From Phoenix dactylifera (Eukaryota; Streptophyta; Magnoliopsida; Arecales; Arecaceae), in NCBI RefSeq assembly GCF_009389715.1, contig NC_052399.1, positions 18,727,646 through 18,791,645 of the forward strand: a stretch of 64,000 bases of DNA, in the 5' to 3' direction. A program made the translations under genes and the position numbers. How positions within the stretch are numbered: position 1 is the stretch's first letter; each line of letters opens with the position of its first letter. The notes beneath the pieces are model-generated. The model worked only from the letters and a program-made list of their open reading frames with translations, searched no databases and was not told where the DNA came from. Below are positions 1-12,880 of the stretch, piece by piece.

Positions 1-3000
1 AGACAAATAAAGTTGTGGATTAAGTTGCATCCTTTATTGCCGCTTACTCTGACAAGATGCTGCGAATGGATGGTGCAGTCTTATTAATTTTTTTTGATAT
101 ATTTTATTTTCTAACTTATGTGGTTGTACTTATATTAGATTTATGTAATTCGTCCATCCTAGTACAAACTATTTAGTGTTCTAGCTGTCGCTTCGTGGGT
201 CACCTTAGCCATAATAAATGGAATTTTATATTTCTCGAGTTCAAAAATTTGAGGACGAGATTGATGTTTCTTATCAAGAATTCAGTCTGCATTGCCAAAT
301 TTATGTTAAGAGGTGAAAAGAATAAATCGTTCAAAGTAAAAGTGATCTCACTCTTGATATTCAAAAAGCAAAAGTTATTCGTTGAATGGACCAACTGGAA
401 ATCAAAAGCAAAATAGAGAAGTAGAAAGAGCACACATAATTACCATTTCTATTTTTAATTGGGGCAATTCAAATCAAAAAGGCAGTGGAGTGGTCCAAAG
501 ATGGCTAGAGGTCTAAAGCATGCCAATAAGTGATTTCCAAGTGATATTATTAATAGCAATAAATCTTATTTGTACAACTAAACCCAAATCTAAAAGTTGG
601 TTCAATAAAGAAGTTTACGGCCTTCTCGGATGCTCGAAGATTCTGTTGGCCGGACAAAATCTTCTTACTTTGAGTTATAATTTGTCGATACATTTCAATT
701 CAGTTTGTGCGAAGAGATTGACAAGCTCAAAATACAATCAGTTTCTGTATTCATTAATACCCGAAATCATCTTATTGCAAAGAGATTAACTAGCCGTACA
801 AATCAAGGATCAGCTACCGTTGGCGGCCCCAAACTCTATAAACTATGCTTGTTTTCGTATTGCGTTAAAACTAAAAATCTTTTCTGAAGATCTTGTCGGT
901 CTACTAAAATCTTCGGTATCCAAACAAATCTTTAAGGGTATCATTGCTCATAAAAATTGAAAATATGGCTCCAAAAATCGAAAAGGAAAAACAACAAACA
1001 AACAGTTGAAAGAAAAAAACACGAGATCAAGCACTTAAATTGAAATAATCATCTAAAGAAAGTCATACCTAGCACCAATCTTACATGGTAGCTGATATAT
1101 CTCAGAATCGAATACAATTGATATTGGTAGACTAACTAATCAGAGCTCGCTATAAAATCTTCAACTAATCGATCAAAGTCAGATATGCGCATAAAGAGTC
1201 TTTGAAATTTTAAACTTTGCCTCCAATTGGCAACACTTCGGCCACAATCCCTAACAGTTTTCATAATTGCATGATGAATAAGCAGATGTGCGGGCGACAC
1301 ACTGATGCATGATCCTCGAGATGTGCAATCGATTATCAAAAATGATCGATCCACACTCTTGAACTCTTCGGCGATCGGTATCAACCCTCATTTATATAAA
1401 CCTTTATGGGAGGATCTTCCAGGTAAGTACTCTCGAGCCTTGCTTATGCCATTGTGTTGACACTCTACTACTCTCACAACACCTTCGCTGTTCTCTGAGA
1501 GACCGCCTAATTTAGGCATTAAAGGGTCATTCGTCTGATACTTTATAGGAAGATGACTCCCTTATTTTTGATGTTTTAGGTTGGATTCAGTGACAAAGTG
1601 AAGATTCAGGCACAATTTCCTCCTTCTAGTGCTATTTTGGGAGCGATCAAGGTTGGAGTTATCACCATTTAAGCACAACTGCCACCACATTACCATCTTG
1701 GAGATACATGCCAACCTTCAACCGTCTTTACCGTTTAAACAGTTGATCGTCCGGCAGCTTAGTGCCTCAATGGGGCCGATTTTCAGTTGCGGCAACAATC
1801 ACCACAAATGCGGATATAAAGTATCCGGGAAACCATGGTTAGAATTAATACCTTGCTTGATGGGAAGGAAAAAAAAAGTTCACCCATGGTTGAGAAAGCA
1901 ATCACCAAAATAAGAAATAAAAGGAAAACATGAACGAACATGGTGGGAGCCAAGATGGTCAGGTAAGAACACTTGTGAGAGGCGAGAAACATGAATAGCC
2001 GCAAAGGGTCATGTGCAGCCCATGTGAGTTTTCCGCACTGGCAGATGCCACGTATCTAAAGCTGCCAATGTGTGGACCGTACCGTTCAATTACGCCGTTT
2101 TACTCCAATCTAAAAAAATTATGCCGTTTTACTCTCAGTTTTTCGCTGAAATTCCGGCTTGTTTGAGGAAAAGGGATTTAATATATTTTACCGCTAGGAA
2201 AAGATAACTTGAACGAGAAAGTTGGAGGAGACCGGCCCGCTGTAACCCAGCGCGGATTACGGCTTAACAAATAACAAGGGATCCGAGGGTTCCTTCGGCG
2301 ATGATGGCGGAGACAATGGCGGGTTCTCTGTTCCACTGTCCACCGAAATCTCCACTTCCACCCTAACTTCAGCTCCGAGAAGGAAAAAAATCGAGTCAAG
2401 TGCACGAAAACCGATGACTGATCTCCCCGTGATGTTTTTAACTCTGATGAATATTTTATACTTCTAAGAACTTGCTTCTGTTTTTATGTCATAAGCGTCT
2501 CCAAAAACGTAATTAGCTGCATCTGATCTCTAGTGGACTTGCGACTGTAAGGCGTAAGCTTGGTCATTGAAGTCAAAGTAGACTGCGGTGGGGTCTCGTC
2601 TCTTCAGCAAAAGCGAAACAAAATTTGGTTTTGACCACCACATAGTAGCCAGTAGGGAAGGCGAGATTGCGGTGAGGAATTCTTCTCCCTAATGTAGTGC
2701 ATTCATACCAATAGTCAGCGTTTTGTTATATTTGTGGTTAATGCTGGATTCCTCCTAGACATTGGATTTCCTATTCACATAGGGAAGTAAAGGGGTTTCG
2801 CATTAATCATTTATCTCTCTCCTTTTTTACTAGGACCATACATTTCTAGTACAGATATATTCAATAACATCAGAAAATAATAAGTCACCCTCAACTTCTC
2901 TTCTTCTACCTACAGAATCTCCAAAGTGATCGACTACATAAAATATGCTTAAACTGAAAGGCCACATCATTATTCATTACCGTCCAAATATTTCGAAATA

Positions 3001-4050
3001 GAGGTAGCCCCCTCCTTTTTACTAGGACCAATATATGGTCCACTCGCTCTACGTTGAAGCTCCAAGACGTTGAAGTCTACAGCTGGTTGGATCGGGATTC
3101 ATTCCATGGTTTTGCTATTGGGTTCAGACCTAAATTATTTGTGTGAGTTCACCAAACTCGGTGAACCTAATCAAGAGAAATTATCTTCTTGCTGAAGTTC
3201 TATGGTTCTCTACTTTGAAACTCCTTGATAGACTTAAGAACCGCAGACTAATAATTTTTTCGACTGCGGACAAAGCGTTTCAAACCCAACGAGCCAAGAA
3301 AAATGAAAAGCCGAATGACCGCAACACCCCAACCAAATACCAAACGGCCGTCGTTGGCGGCCTACCACCATGGCTTGTATCTCACCTGGACCTAATTTTT
3401 CTTAACTGACGCATCCAATCGCGCTGAAATAAAAGCTATTGGCCATTTAGTCAGTTAGTATTATACTATTATATTAAAGAGTGGAAAATGGTAGGCCTTA
3501 AAGCATTCCAAACTCGTTTCAACATCCATCTATACATAACTCAAAACGGTTATTACTTGTTTCAACCATGGATTTATGTAAAAAAAAAAGGTGTGTGTAT
3601 ATATATATATATATATTCGTTTTTTTTTTTTGATACAAAAGGAAGCGGAGTGCCACTCATAAAAAAAACAAAAAAGGAAAAACGTGCCACCCATAAAAAA
3701 AAGAGGGAAAAATGTGACTTGCAAATGATGGGAAATACGAAGTGCAACTGTTCTTCCAGTGGCAGTAACTACAATTTAAGGCGCAGTAAATCGAATTTAA
3801 TTGGTGGGTCAGGTAGATTCGTTCGAAGCAGTGATAAATGTGATCGTTGGAATTTGATACATATACACCATTGTTTCATAGAAGACAAAAAAGAGTGTAT
3901 TTATCAAAAAGCCTGGCAGGAAATCCGCACCGGCTCGTCTATCAGTGGGAGCGCAGGCGGCACATGACATGCTTCTGCCCTTTTCTAGAACCGTTTTCGT
4001 CTCGGAGACGGGCAGAACTCTGTCACGCCGCAGGGTCCTCACCTTTCTCC
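1..4050. other. Intergenic region upstream of the endoglucanase gene
   Basis: No gene is recognised here. Short open frames exist on both strands (for example 1136-1384 minus and 3143-3409 plus), but none has a family motif or plausible splice partners. The stretch is AT-rich. The phrase tttttactaggacca occurs twice (about 2825 and 3017). A (TA)n run followed by a T-run lies at 3597-3630. Part of it may be degraded transposon sequence, but I see no defined ends. Confidence 0.5.
3597..3632. repeat. (TG/TA)n microsatellite and T-run
   Basis: A short TG run passes into about ten TA dinucleotides and, after a few bases, into a run of about eleven T. This is a simple repeat likely to vary in length between individuals. 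Confidence 0.85.
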
Positions 4051-4058
4051 ATATATAG
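4051..4058 (+). promoter_or_regulatory. Probable TATA box of the GH9 gene
   Basis: The sequence atatatag lies in a GC-rich setting about 260 bases upstream of the start codon at 4313. Transcription would then begin near 4080-4090, giving a leader of about 225 bases that holds a CT-rich (tcc)n stretch at about 4098-4122. The position is inferred from the motif; there is no transcript evidence. Confidence 0.5.
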
Positions 4059-4312
4059 GCCTCTCGAGCTTCCCAAATGCCTTACCAATTCTCCCCCTTC
4101 CTCCTCCTCCTCCTCCTCCTCCACTGGCTTGGGGGCTTATCAGGAGTTTTAGCTGATAAGCCACAATTATATGGTTTATTTTTGGGCAAAGGATTCATCT
4201 TCTTTGCTGCATTTGGTCTCTTTTTCTTGTCTTGAAGGGTAATTATATCCCTGTTTCCTTCTTTCCTAGTTGTGCGAGGGGCGTGAGAGAGGGTTTATTT
4301 GATAAACGAGCT

Positions 4313-7300
4313 ATGGCTGGTGGTCTTGCTCTGCTGCTTCATGTGATGCTAGTTCTGGTGCCCTTTGCTGTGGCTGGGCATGACTATGGGAAGGCTCTTA
4401 GCAAGAGCATTCTCTTCTTTGAGGCCCAGAGATCCGGGTACCTTCCCAGCAACCAGAGGGTCACTTGGAGAGCTAATTCTGGGCTCCTCGATGGAAAGGC
4501 CAACGGGGTACGGCCCCACCTCTCTCTCTCTCTCTCTCTAACACGCACAAAAATCTCTGCTCTCCTTGTGTATAATTTTGATGCCATTTCTTTTTCTTGG
4601 TCTGATAACTATGTCTATGGACATTACAAAAAGTGAACTTACTGAGCCATAACAAATATTTTCTCTCTCACTTTCTTCACTTGGCTTGCGGCCATTATCC
4701 TCTGCTTTTTAAAACGTTGCGCTAAAACGTTTTATTTACAATGTACAAAAGTGCACCATCTTATTACGTTGGGTCCAACTGTTAACATATAGTTTGTACC
4801 TTAAATTTGAATACAGGGGAGGAAAGAGCATCAGGTGTCTCTCTTCTCCGTTCAAGCTCCCTTTTATTTTTTTTCTCCCTGATTGGTTTCTTTTGTTGTG
4901 AAAACAGGTAAATCTTGTTGGTGGATACTATGATGCAGGAGACAATGTGAAATTTGGGCTGCCCATGGCCTTCACCATCACCATGATGTCTTGGAGCATT
5001 GTGGAGTATGGCAAACAGATGGCTGGCAGCGGAGAGCTAGGTCATGCCATGGATGCTGTGAAGTGGGGAACGGACTACCTCATTAAAGCCCACCCAGAGC
5101 CCAATGTTCTATATGGAGAGGTGGGTGCCCTTCTTTCCTTTCTTATGACCCTTGCTTATGGCATCAGTTTAGTTCAAGTACCAGACATGGGAATCCTGAA
5201 TAGTCCTAAGAATGCCATTGTTTCACTTTGCTGTCGAACATTTATCTCTGGAGGAAGCGAGTGTTGGTTTGGGTGCCTTCCTATCTTTTGCTTCTTGTCT
5301 TACCCCTCGACTTGTTTCCCACACTAGAACGTTGGGGCACGTGACAAAACACGTGATTTTGTTGGGACCTGAAGGATTTCTCTAGTTTTCCTACTGAAAG
5401 TTAGGTAAAATCCTATCGATTTGTTTTAACTTGACTACTTCTCATGTGCGTCGGGAGTTCTTGGCTTGCCTCCTATGTTTTAACTTCATGCATTTTTCCC
5501 CTTAGCTTCATGGAAACAATTATTTAAAGTTTATTCAACAGGAAGGGCAAGATGGGGGTTCTAATTATCTAGGCACCTATTGCGAGGACTCTTATAATCA
5601 TTCAAAGTTTTCGAAAACTACAGCATGGTTCAAGTAAGATCAAGTATAGATATTATTTTATGGTGTATTTAACTTTTTATAGACTAGATAATGTACAAAA
5701 TCTAGCATTTCGTTGCTTTAATCTACGTTATTATCTCTCTATCCTAAATTATAATGTAAACGTGATATGATTCAACTACTTTCTCTTAACCAGACCCTGT
5801 TTGGAGAGAAACACACTTGTCTCGGTCTCTACCCTGTCCCACACTACCTCGAGTGTCTTTAGAATAGTTCCTGTAGTTCAATTATATCCGGTGGTTCGGT
5901 AATTCCGGTAAAAATAACCCTTCCCTTGCTCCATAAATTGCATCATCATTGGGGTTGTCTCAATGCCCTTAACCTTTGTTCCCCTAGGAAAAGCTCTCAT
6001 TTGTGGTTGTTGGGTTGTCTCATCTCTGCTATGTTATACTAAACAACAGACATTCCAGCAAATTGAAAGTTCGAAGAAGCAAGCCTTTTCATCAGTCCAT
6101 ATCTATCCCTATCATGAGGGACATGACATCCCCCTTTACGTTGATTTGCTTCTAACAGTGATAGAGTTTTTTCTTAAAAAATTGAGAGTGATAGCTTGTC
6201 TCTTTGGTGATTCGTGCAGGTGGGCGATGGAAACACAGACCACTCCTGCTGGCAGCGGCCGGAGGACATGACAACCAGCCGCCAAGCCTACCGCATCGAT
6301 GTCAACCACCCCGGGTCGGACCTCGCCGGAGAGAGCGCCGCTGCCATGGCTTCCGCCTCCCTTGTCTTCCGCCGCTCCGACCCGGCCTACTCCAACCAGC
6401 TCCTCACCCACGCCAAGCAGGTTCGAACCGAAACGGACCAAATCGAACCGTTTTCCCTTCGCATAAAATAAATAAATAAAAACTCGGCGCACGTTGATAT
6501 GAGCTTAGTGTGGAATGCTAACGTGCAAGCAAGTAACGTGGTACCGTATGATGGGACCCACGTGTTTCGTTTCCGTGACTGGCGGATCTGGGCCGTCCGG
6601 ACCGGTATCTTTCTGAAATATGGACGGTTGGAGTCACGTGGCGAGACACGTCAGTACCGTTGTCCCTCGCGCGCGCGACTCCAAATGACGATTACGTCCT
6701 TGTTCTTTTACGCCATTTCCCCTTCGGCCGTCCAGTCTGAGGCCATAAAGGTCATTTAGTGTTCTCGTAGCCCAGTCGCTTCGTGATTCGCTCTTAAGAT
6801 TCTAACCATCTGAGACGATACGGTGTTAGTTTTTTCTTGTAAATTTGAAGGGAGGTAACATGAAGTTTCTTCAACCTTTCGCTTTGTTTTCGCTCAGTTG
6901 TTCGAGTTCGCCGACAAGTACAGAGGCAAGTACGACAGCAGCATCACCGTCGCTCAAAAGTATTACCAATCTTACAGCGGATACGACGTAAGTTACAATT
7001 GAGAGGTCCACTTATCGGACGGAAGAGATCGATCATTCATTTACCTCATCTCGTTTGCGTTTTGATCATGGTTGCAGGATGAGTTGCTGTGGGCCGCGGC
7101 GTGGCTTTACCAGGCCACCAATGACCGTTACTACCTCGACTATTTGGCGAACAACGGCGATGCTCTGGGTGGGACCGGGTGGGGCATGGCCGAGTTTGGC
7201 TGGGATGTCAAATACGCTGGTGCTCAGGTTCTCGCCTCCAAGGTAAAATTTCGGGTGCTTCAATTTATATCAAGATGATTTTTTATTTGACTGGCTATTG

Positions 7301-9303
7301 ATTCGGACCTTGTTTATAGCGTGACCCGTTTTGCCACGTTTGATTAGCTCCCTTGGTTTTATTCGTAGCCCACCATTTCCTCCGCCCAAGCCTAACTAGG
7401 CCCAATCATACCCGGCTCTTAACTAATTGGGCCAGAGTGGCAGCTTGGGCTTTTGCATATATTTAGCCCAACCCACTGGAACCACGGTATTCGCGAGTAG
7501 TTGCCTGTAACGGCTCCTTCTTGGCCCTTTTAAAAGTTGTGATCTGAAAGTGTTCGAAAGTTTGCGTCGTCGATAACGGTGCACTTTTTTTAATCCTAAC
7601 TGCAAGTTCTTTGGCTGTTGTAGTTCCTTCTTCAAGGGAAGGCAGCCGAACATTCTTCAGTTTTGGAGAGGTACCAGCAGAAGGCGGAGTTGTTCATGTG
7701 CTCGTGCATCGGGAAAGGCAGCCGCAACGTGCAGAGGACCCCCGGCGGCCTGCTGTTCCGACAGAATTGGAACAACTTGCAATTTGCGACGAGCGCCTCT
7801 TTCCTGCTCACCGTTTACTCCGACTACCTTTCTTCTGCTGGGAAGACCGCACAGTGCTCTTCCGGGACTGCTACCCCCTCTGAGCTCCTTGCCTTTGCCA
7901 AGTCTCAGGTAATTTTACTTCAGAAATTACAAAACAAACTTCATCAAGCACCTGGCATAGTTACCTAAGTTGTAGGCCAGCTCTTCTATTACGAAGCACT
8001 TGATATTTTAGATCCATAAAAATCAGTACCATTATGGTAGTCTCATTTTTTTTTTATGTGCAAATTTGTTACATGTCTCATGAGGTTCATATTTTGAGCG
8101 TTCCAAAGTCAGGAAGAACAGGGGATTTGTCTTTATGTAGTACTGGAAATTTGGAAACAATTAGATCGTTATGAGCTCTCCAAATTTCTGTCCTTCTCCT
8201 TGTGTACTACTATCTTTCCATTTAGTGTTCAACACTTGCAGAAAAGGGGAGTTCAGATACGCTGGATTTATGATGAATATATATACCAATCACCTTGTAT
8301 GCACCTTCTCTCAGGTGGATTACATACTTGGAGACAACCCAAGAGCTACGAGCTACATGGTGGGGTATGGAAGCACCTATCCACAGCAGGTCCACCACCG
8401 AGCATCCTCTATTGTGTCCATCAAGGTCAATCCATCGTTTGTGAGCTGCACCGGAGGATATGCCACTTGGTTCCGCCGCAAGGCCAGTGACCCCAACCTC
8501 CTCGATGGCGCCATTGTAGGTGGCCCGGATGCCTACGATAATTTTGCCGATGAGAGAGATAACTATGAGCAGACCGAGCCTGCGACCTACAACAATGCTC
8601 CCGTTCTCGGCGTATTGGCTCGCCTTAATGGTGGCAACGCTGGTTTCAATCAACTTCTTCCTGGTAGGCAGCCACTAAAGCATCATATGGTTTTTACGTG
8701 AGATTTAAATGAAGAGTAGTTCTTTGAAGGTTGTGCATTGTGCTTGCAGTGGCCGTTCCCACACCTAACGTGCCTGCGAAGAATGAAAAGCCGAAAACCT
8801 CACCTCAGCCTAAGCAGTCTCCTGCTCCAGGTATTTTTAGCTTTGCATGTTTTCACCATGGCTTAATCCCTGGATTTATAAGTTCACAGTGGACACCTTT
8901 TTAGGCAGAGTTGGTCATTTTATTATTACTCAACTTTCTTTTTATTGTTTGAGTGAGTAGAATTCGCTAATGGAGGTTCTTTTGTATCGTTCTCGATGCA
9001 GCTACTAAAGCTCCCTCGCCACTTACCGTTGAACAAAAGGCAACTACATCATGGATTGCCAAGGGTAGAACATACTACCGGTATTCTGTTGTGGTAACCA
9101 ACAAATCATCGAAGACTGTAAAAGATCTCAACATTTCAATATCCAAGCTTTTTGGCCCGTTGTGGGGACTCAACAAGTCACGCTATGGTTACGGATTCCC
9201 GACATGGCTCAACTCCCTGTCTGCTGGCAAGAGCCTCGAGTTTGTGTACATCCACCCTGCTTCTCCAGCTGACGTCTGGATTTCTGGGTATAAGCTTGCC
9301 TGA
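4313..9303 (+). CDS. Endo-beta-1,4-glucanase, GH9 subclass C with CBM49
   Basis: This is a secreted cellulase-type enzyme that cleaves beta-1,4-glucans in the cell wall. Nine exons are read: 4313-4507, 4908-5120, 6220-6420, 6898-6987, 7078-7242, 7624-7908, 8315-8663, 8750-8830 and 9002-9303. Together they make 1881 bases, or 626 residues, the usual size for the class. A hydrophobic signal peptide covers residues 1-22 and no transmembrane anchor follows. GH9 landmarks are the DAGDN motif (74-78) with the catalytic aspartates, the VHHRASS motif near 409-415, and D462...Y467...E471, which fits the second GH9 signature with E471 as proton donor. A Pro/Lys-rich linker (about 500-534) leads to a C-terminal CBM49 domain (about 535-626), which in characterised relatives binds crystalline cellulose. 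All introns are GT-AG. The gene looks intact. The chosen start is the first Met that gives a signal peptide; an upstream in-frame Met at 4232 would spoil it. Confidence 0.95.
5338..5355. promoter_or_regulatory. Two G-boxes 12 bp apart in GH9 intron 2
   Basis: Perfect CACGTG palindromes occur at 5338-5343 and 5350-5355 in the 1.1-kb second intron. G-boxes are bound by bZIP and bHLH factors. Function inside an intron is inference only. Confidence 0.35.
6485..6652. promoter_or_regulatory. Cluster of ACGT-core elements in GH9 intron 3
   Basis: Six ACGT cores occur within about 170 bases. They include a CACGTG at 6559-6564 and a CACGTGGC (ABRE core) at 6635-6642. The surroundings are GC- and CpG-rich, unlike the other introns of this gene. 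The cluster resembles an ABA/bZIP-responsive module, but its activity is not shown by sequence. Confidence 0.35.
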
Positions 9304-10176
9304 AGATCGTCTGAAAGTGGAGAAGGATCAATCGAAGAAAACGTAGTGTTTGTGTAGGTTATAGAGTTACTGTTCAGGATGGTGTTTTCTCTGCCGCTGT
9401 GCGTTTGGTAAGAAGTCCTTGGATTGTATCAATAAGAGTGTGAATGGGGAGAAAGGAGTGAAGAGACAGGAATGGGAGTGCTCATCCTCTTTCTCCTCAT
9501 CTTTTATTAGTCTATAGAGTTTCGGAGAGACCGAGTGGAAAATAGATGGGATGTGACTGGGCTTCTCAAATAGTTGGGAGTGTTCATCCTCCTTTTCCAC
9601 ATTTTCTTCTTGTTTCCTGTTCTTCCTTCTTCACAAACTACCTGTGGTTGTAGTCACAGATGTAAGCTTCAAGCTTTCTTTGCTATATCAATGGAGATTG
9701 CGTAATATTGTGTTACAATCTGCCTCTCTTTTTCCTGCTTGGTTATCAAGTTGGTAAATTATAAATATTTTTCATATTTTACTAGTTCCGAATTTTATCT
9801 TCTGTTTCCTATCATTGGAGTTGTGTTGCTACCATTAGTTCGAGCTACATTTCACCGAGCACAAATGTCGATCATCTGGATCGCTCGATCAATTCATGTA
9901 TAGTGTTTATAAATAACATCTTGCACAACATTTATGATCTAAGAATCAAACTGTACATTAAATTGAAAAAGGCGTTGATGCTTCGATCAGTTTTTGCAGA
10001 ACCACGGGAATCACTGCAATGGATCTTATATGCACAAAATCAAATTGGTGCTGCTACATTTTGGAAATAGCCTATGCAAACGTGTTTCAGTGAGCCATAT
10101 GCTCGTTGGAGTAAACCTGTGGTTGTCGTGGAACTCGTGGTTCATTTCTTTGTGTGGATGGAGTGACTTACAGAAA
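9304..10176. other. GH9 3' UTR and spacer
   Basis: Presumed 3' untranslated region followed by AT-rich spacer. The phrase gggagtg(c/t)tcatcctc occurs twice (about 9474 and 9579), a small imperfect direct repeat. No gene is seen. Confidence 0.45.
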
Positions 10177-10302
10177 GGTACTTGGAATTGTTTTCCTACA
10201 GTCCCTTGCATTAAGCTAATTAATCAAATGAAATAAGAATTCATTTTTTCTATGTCAAGATGATGTGTGCTTAGGCCAACATGGTCACCGTTGAAGTTAT
10301 GA
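10177..10302. repeat. 126-bp direct repeat, left copy
   Basis: This segment recurs at 12961-13086 with the same length and only about four transition differences. The matching stops abruptly at both edges. Its right edge abuts the copia-type fossil. The pair brackets a 2.66-kb composite insert. Confidence 0.9.
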
Positions 10303-11260
10303 TCCAAGCTAGCCATCAAACTTAGAACAACTCGAATGGAACTCATCTTTGACAACTGGAGAGAATATCTCATCAAAGTCAATACCTTTTCTTCTGCTTG
10401 AAGCCCTTTACTATCAATCGAGCTTTGTACTTCACTAGCTTTTCACCATTCATCTTTAGCTTAAACACCCATTTATTTCTTAGAGCCGTTTTACCTTTAG
10501 AAAGCTCTACCAAATCATAAGTGTCATTCTTCTCTATAAAACTTATCTCTTCCTGCATAGCCTTCACCCAACTCTGCTTGTTCTTGTGAGTGTGCACTTT
10601 ACGAAAGCTCTTTGGCTCCCCTCTTCAGTAAGCAAAACAAACTCTGATTTAGAATATCTGGTTGATGGACGATGCTTCCTGGTAGACCTCCTAATCCGAA
10701 ACTCTACCGTAGTAGGCTGCCCCGTGCTCAACACTCTCTGGCAGAGTAGACTGCTCCCTCTACTCAAACAAATCGTCCTCATCAACAACTGACTCATTAC
10801 CTTGGTCTTCAACTTGCATCTCTTCTCTATCAGTGGCACTTCCTAGAGGCAAAGAGATAGATGTAAAGTCAGGAACGCCTTCAACTGCTTGACTGGGCTT
10901 CTTTTGAAAGTCTATCAAGATATTGTCTTCATGAAAAATCACATCTATACTTCTGATGATTTTCTTCTTCTCTGGATCCCATAGCCTGTAGCTAAATTCT
11001 GCATCTCCATAACCAACAAATATACAAGGAATAGCTTTATCATCAAGCTTTGCATGCTGTTTGTTAGGCACATGTGCAAATGCCTTGCACCCAAATACCT
11101 TCAAATGAGAGTAGGAAACATCCTTCCTTGTTCACATTTTTTTAGGAATATCAAAACCTAAAAAAACTGATGGAGACCAGTCGATTACATAGCACACGGT
11201 AAGTACATCTGACTTTCTCTATAATGGTGCGATTTATCCTCTCTGCAACCATGAGTATTG
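10303..11260 (-). mobile_element. Broken Ty1-copia retrotransposon fragment (fossil)
   Basis: The minus strand shows copia-type polyprotein similarity, in order: the end of the integrase region (a VAERINRT motif near 11255), the region after integrase (a VFGCKAFAHVP motif near 11090), and the beginning of reverse transcriptase (NKWVFKLKMNGE and KARLIVKGF motifs near 10400-10460). It is a partial, clearly broken copy with several breaks. No LTRs are recognised at its edges, so age by LTR comparison is not possible; it looks old. It lies within the insert bracketed by the 126-bp repeats. Confidence 0.85.
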
Positions 11261-11580
11261 GGCCGCTAATTGGGCCGCTAGATGGGCTGACATGGACCAA
11301 AGTCGACAGCCCATCTGGAGGCCACTACCCGTTGCTTCGAGTGGAGAGAAATTGATGTACGGTGGTTCAGTCGTCGAACCCTTCAAAATCCTTCTATTTT
11401 CTGACCCCACGTCACTATTCCTCCCTCACTGTTCTCCTCCTTCCTTGGAGACAGAGTTTCCTGAACGAATGTCTGTGTCATCGGGGAAGGTGCTTGCGCC
11501 TCCTCCCCGAAGCTAGGTAAGCTCCCGACCACCTTATTTTTCCTTTCCCAGCCTTCTTCCCTCCCGATTTACTCGGGATA

Positions 11581-12092
11581 ACAGAGAGAGAGAGAAAGAA
11601 AGAAAGAAAGAAAGGGAGACTCACCTCTTGCGGCCGCCATGGGTTTCATCTCGCCGGCGCCGCTGGCCTCGGCCTGGGGCACCGCGACGCCGCTGGCCCT
11701 AGCCGGCTGCTCTCAGCGCGTCTTCTCTGTCGGGGGGAGAGAGGGCCGGCCGCCGCTTCCCGAGCTCTTTCCTCTGCGGGAGCGAGAGAGGGCCGGCCGC
11801 CGCGAGCCGCTAGCTGCCCACAGGCCTCAGGCCAACCCCCACACGAGCTTACCTTCCTCCTTTCGTGGGAGAAGAAAGAGAAGAGAAGAGGGAAGAAAAG
11901 AAAGAAAAGAGAAGGAAAGGAAGGTTCGGGGAAGAAGGAAAGAAAAGAAGAAGAAAAGAAAACGAAAAAGAGAAGAGAAAGGAGGAGAAAAGAAAAGATG
12001 AAAAAAAAGGAGAAGAAAAGAAAAAGAAAAAGAAAAAGAAAGAGAACTAAAAGAATCGAAAGGAAAAAAAAAGAAAAAAAGAGAAGGCCCGT
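11581..12092 (+). repeat. Purine-rich (GA/GAAA) low-complexity tract
   Basis: A (ga)n/(gaaa)n run at about 11583-11615 and a longer G/A-only stretch at about 11870-12090 flank a GC-rich segment at about 11630-11860. Open frames crossing it (11639-12001, 11865-12050) are low-complexity Lys/Glu/Arg strings and are not credible genes. Confidence 0.7.
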
Positions 12093-12121
12093 CGTGGGCT
12101 GAATTGGGTCAAGCTTGGGCT

Positions 12122-12290
12122 CTATTCATTGTGGGGCCCAGTTCAGCCATATTGTGCCCAGTTGGGCCGTACCCATTGTGGGCCCAACTTGGGCCCAGTT
12201 CAGCCATATTGTGCCCAGTTGGGCCGTACCCATTGTGGGCCCAACTTGGGCTCAGTTCAGCCGTGTGGAATCTTGTTGGGCCGTGTCCAA
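12122..12290 (+). repeat. 57-bp tandem repeat, about three copies
   Basis: The phrase gttcagcc recurs at 12141, 12198 and 12255, an exact 57-base period. Copies one and two are nearly identical; copy three decays towards its end. The unit is rich in gggcc and ccca. It lies inside the composite insert. Confidence 0.85.
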
Positions 12291-12880
12291 TAGTATTTTA
12301 GGTTTTGCTTAGCTCTGAGATTAATAAAAAAATTAATTACATTCTAATGATATTTAAATAGGTGCACCTGACCTGTTTGTCTGAAGTAGAAATTAAGCGA
12401 AAAGAGATAAGTAACTTAATACTTCAATGTGTGTTTTCTAAATTATTTGATAAATTAATTATCAGTAGATTAAATTTTGAGATATATTTTGTACTTAGTA
12501 AAATGGGTCAGACATATTAAATATAATTTGAAAATTTTGTTATATGCTATGAAATATGTAAAATTTGACTAAGCAAATTATCTATTTTGTATGTATGTAT
12601 TCCCAGCATGGTTACGTTTTGGCTCCGCCAATAGAGATTATTTGTTGGCGCTGTCGACTTGTATCTGTGAGAGACTAGTTTCAACACCATTGTCATTGGT
12701 GATTAGAATAGTGATTTTTGGACACCGTTTTCAGCAATGACTAGAATAGTGGTTTTTGGACATCGTTGCCACCGATGGTTAATAATAGTAGTTTTTGGCA
12801 CTTGTGCAACTCATGCCATTGGGTTATGTGGCCATAGCCTATTAATTCTGGGAGTCTAATATCAAAGTTTTTGTGAAAAT

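Noticed and set aside
1136-1384. 82-codon minus-strand open frame
   Set aside because: No recognised domain, no splice partners, and its base composition is like the surrounding spacer.
11639-12050. Two overlapping open frames rich in Arg, Glu and Lys
   Set aside because: They are translations of a purine-only low-complexity tract and have no family motif.
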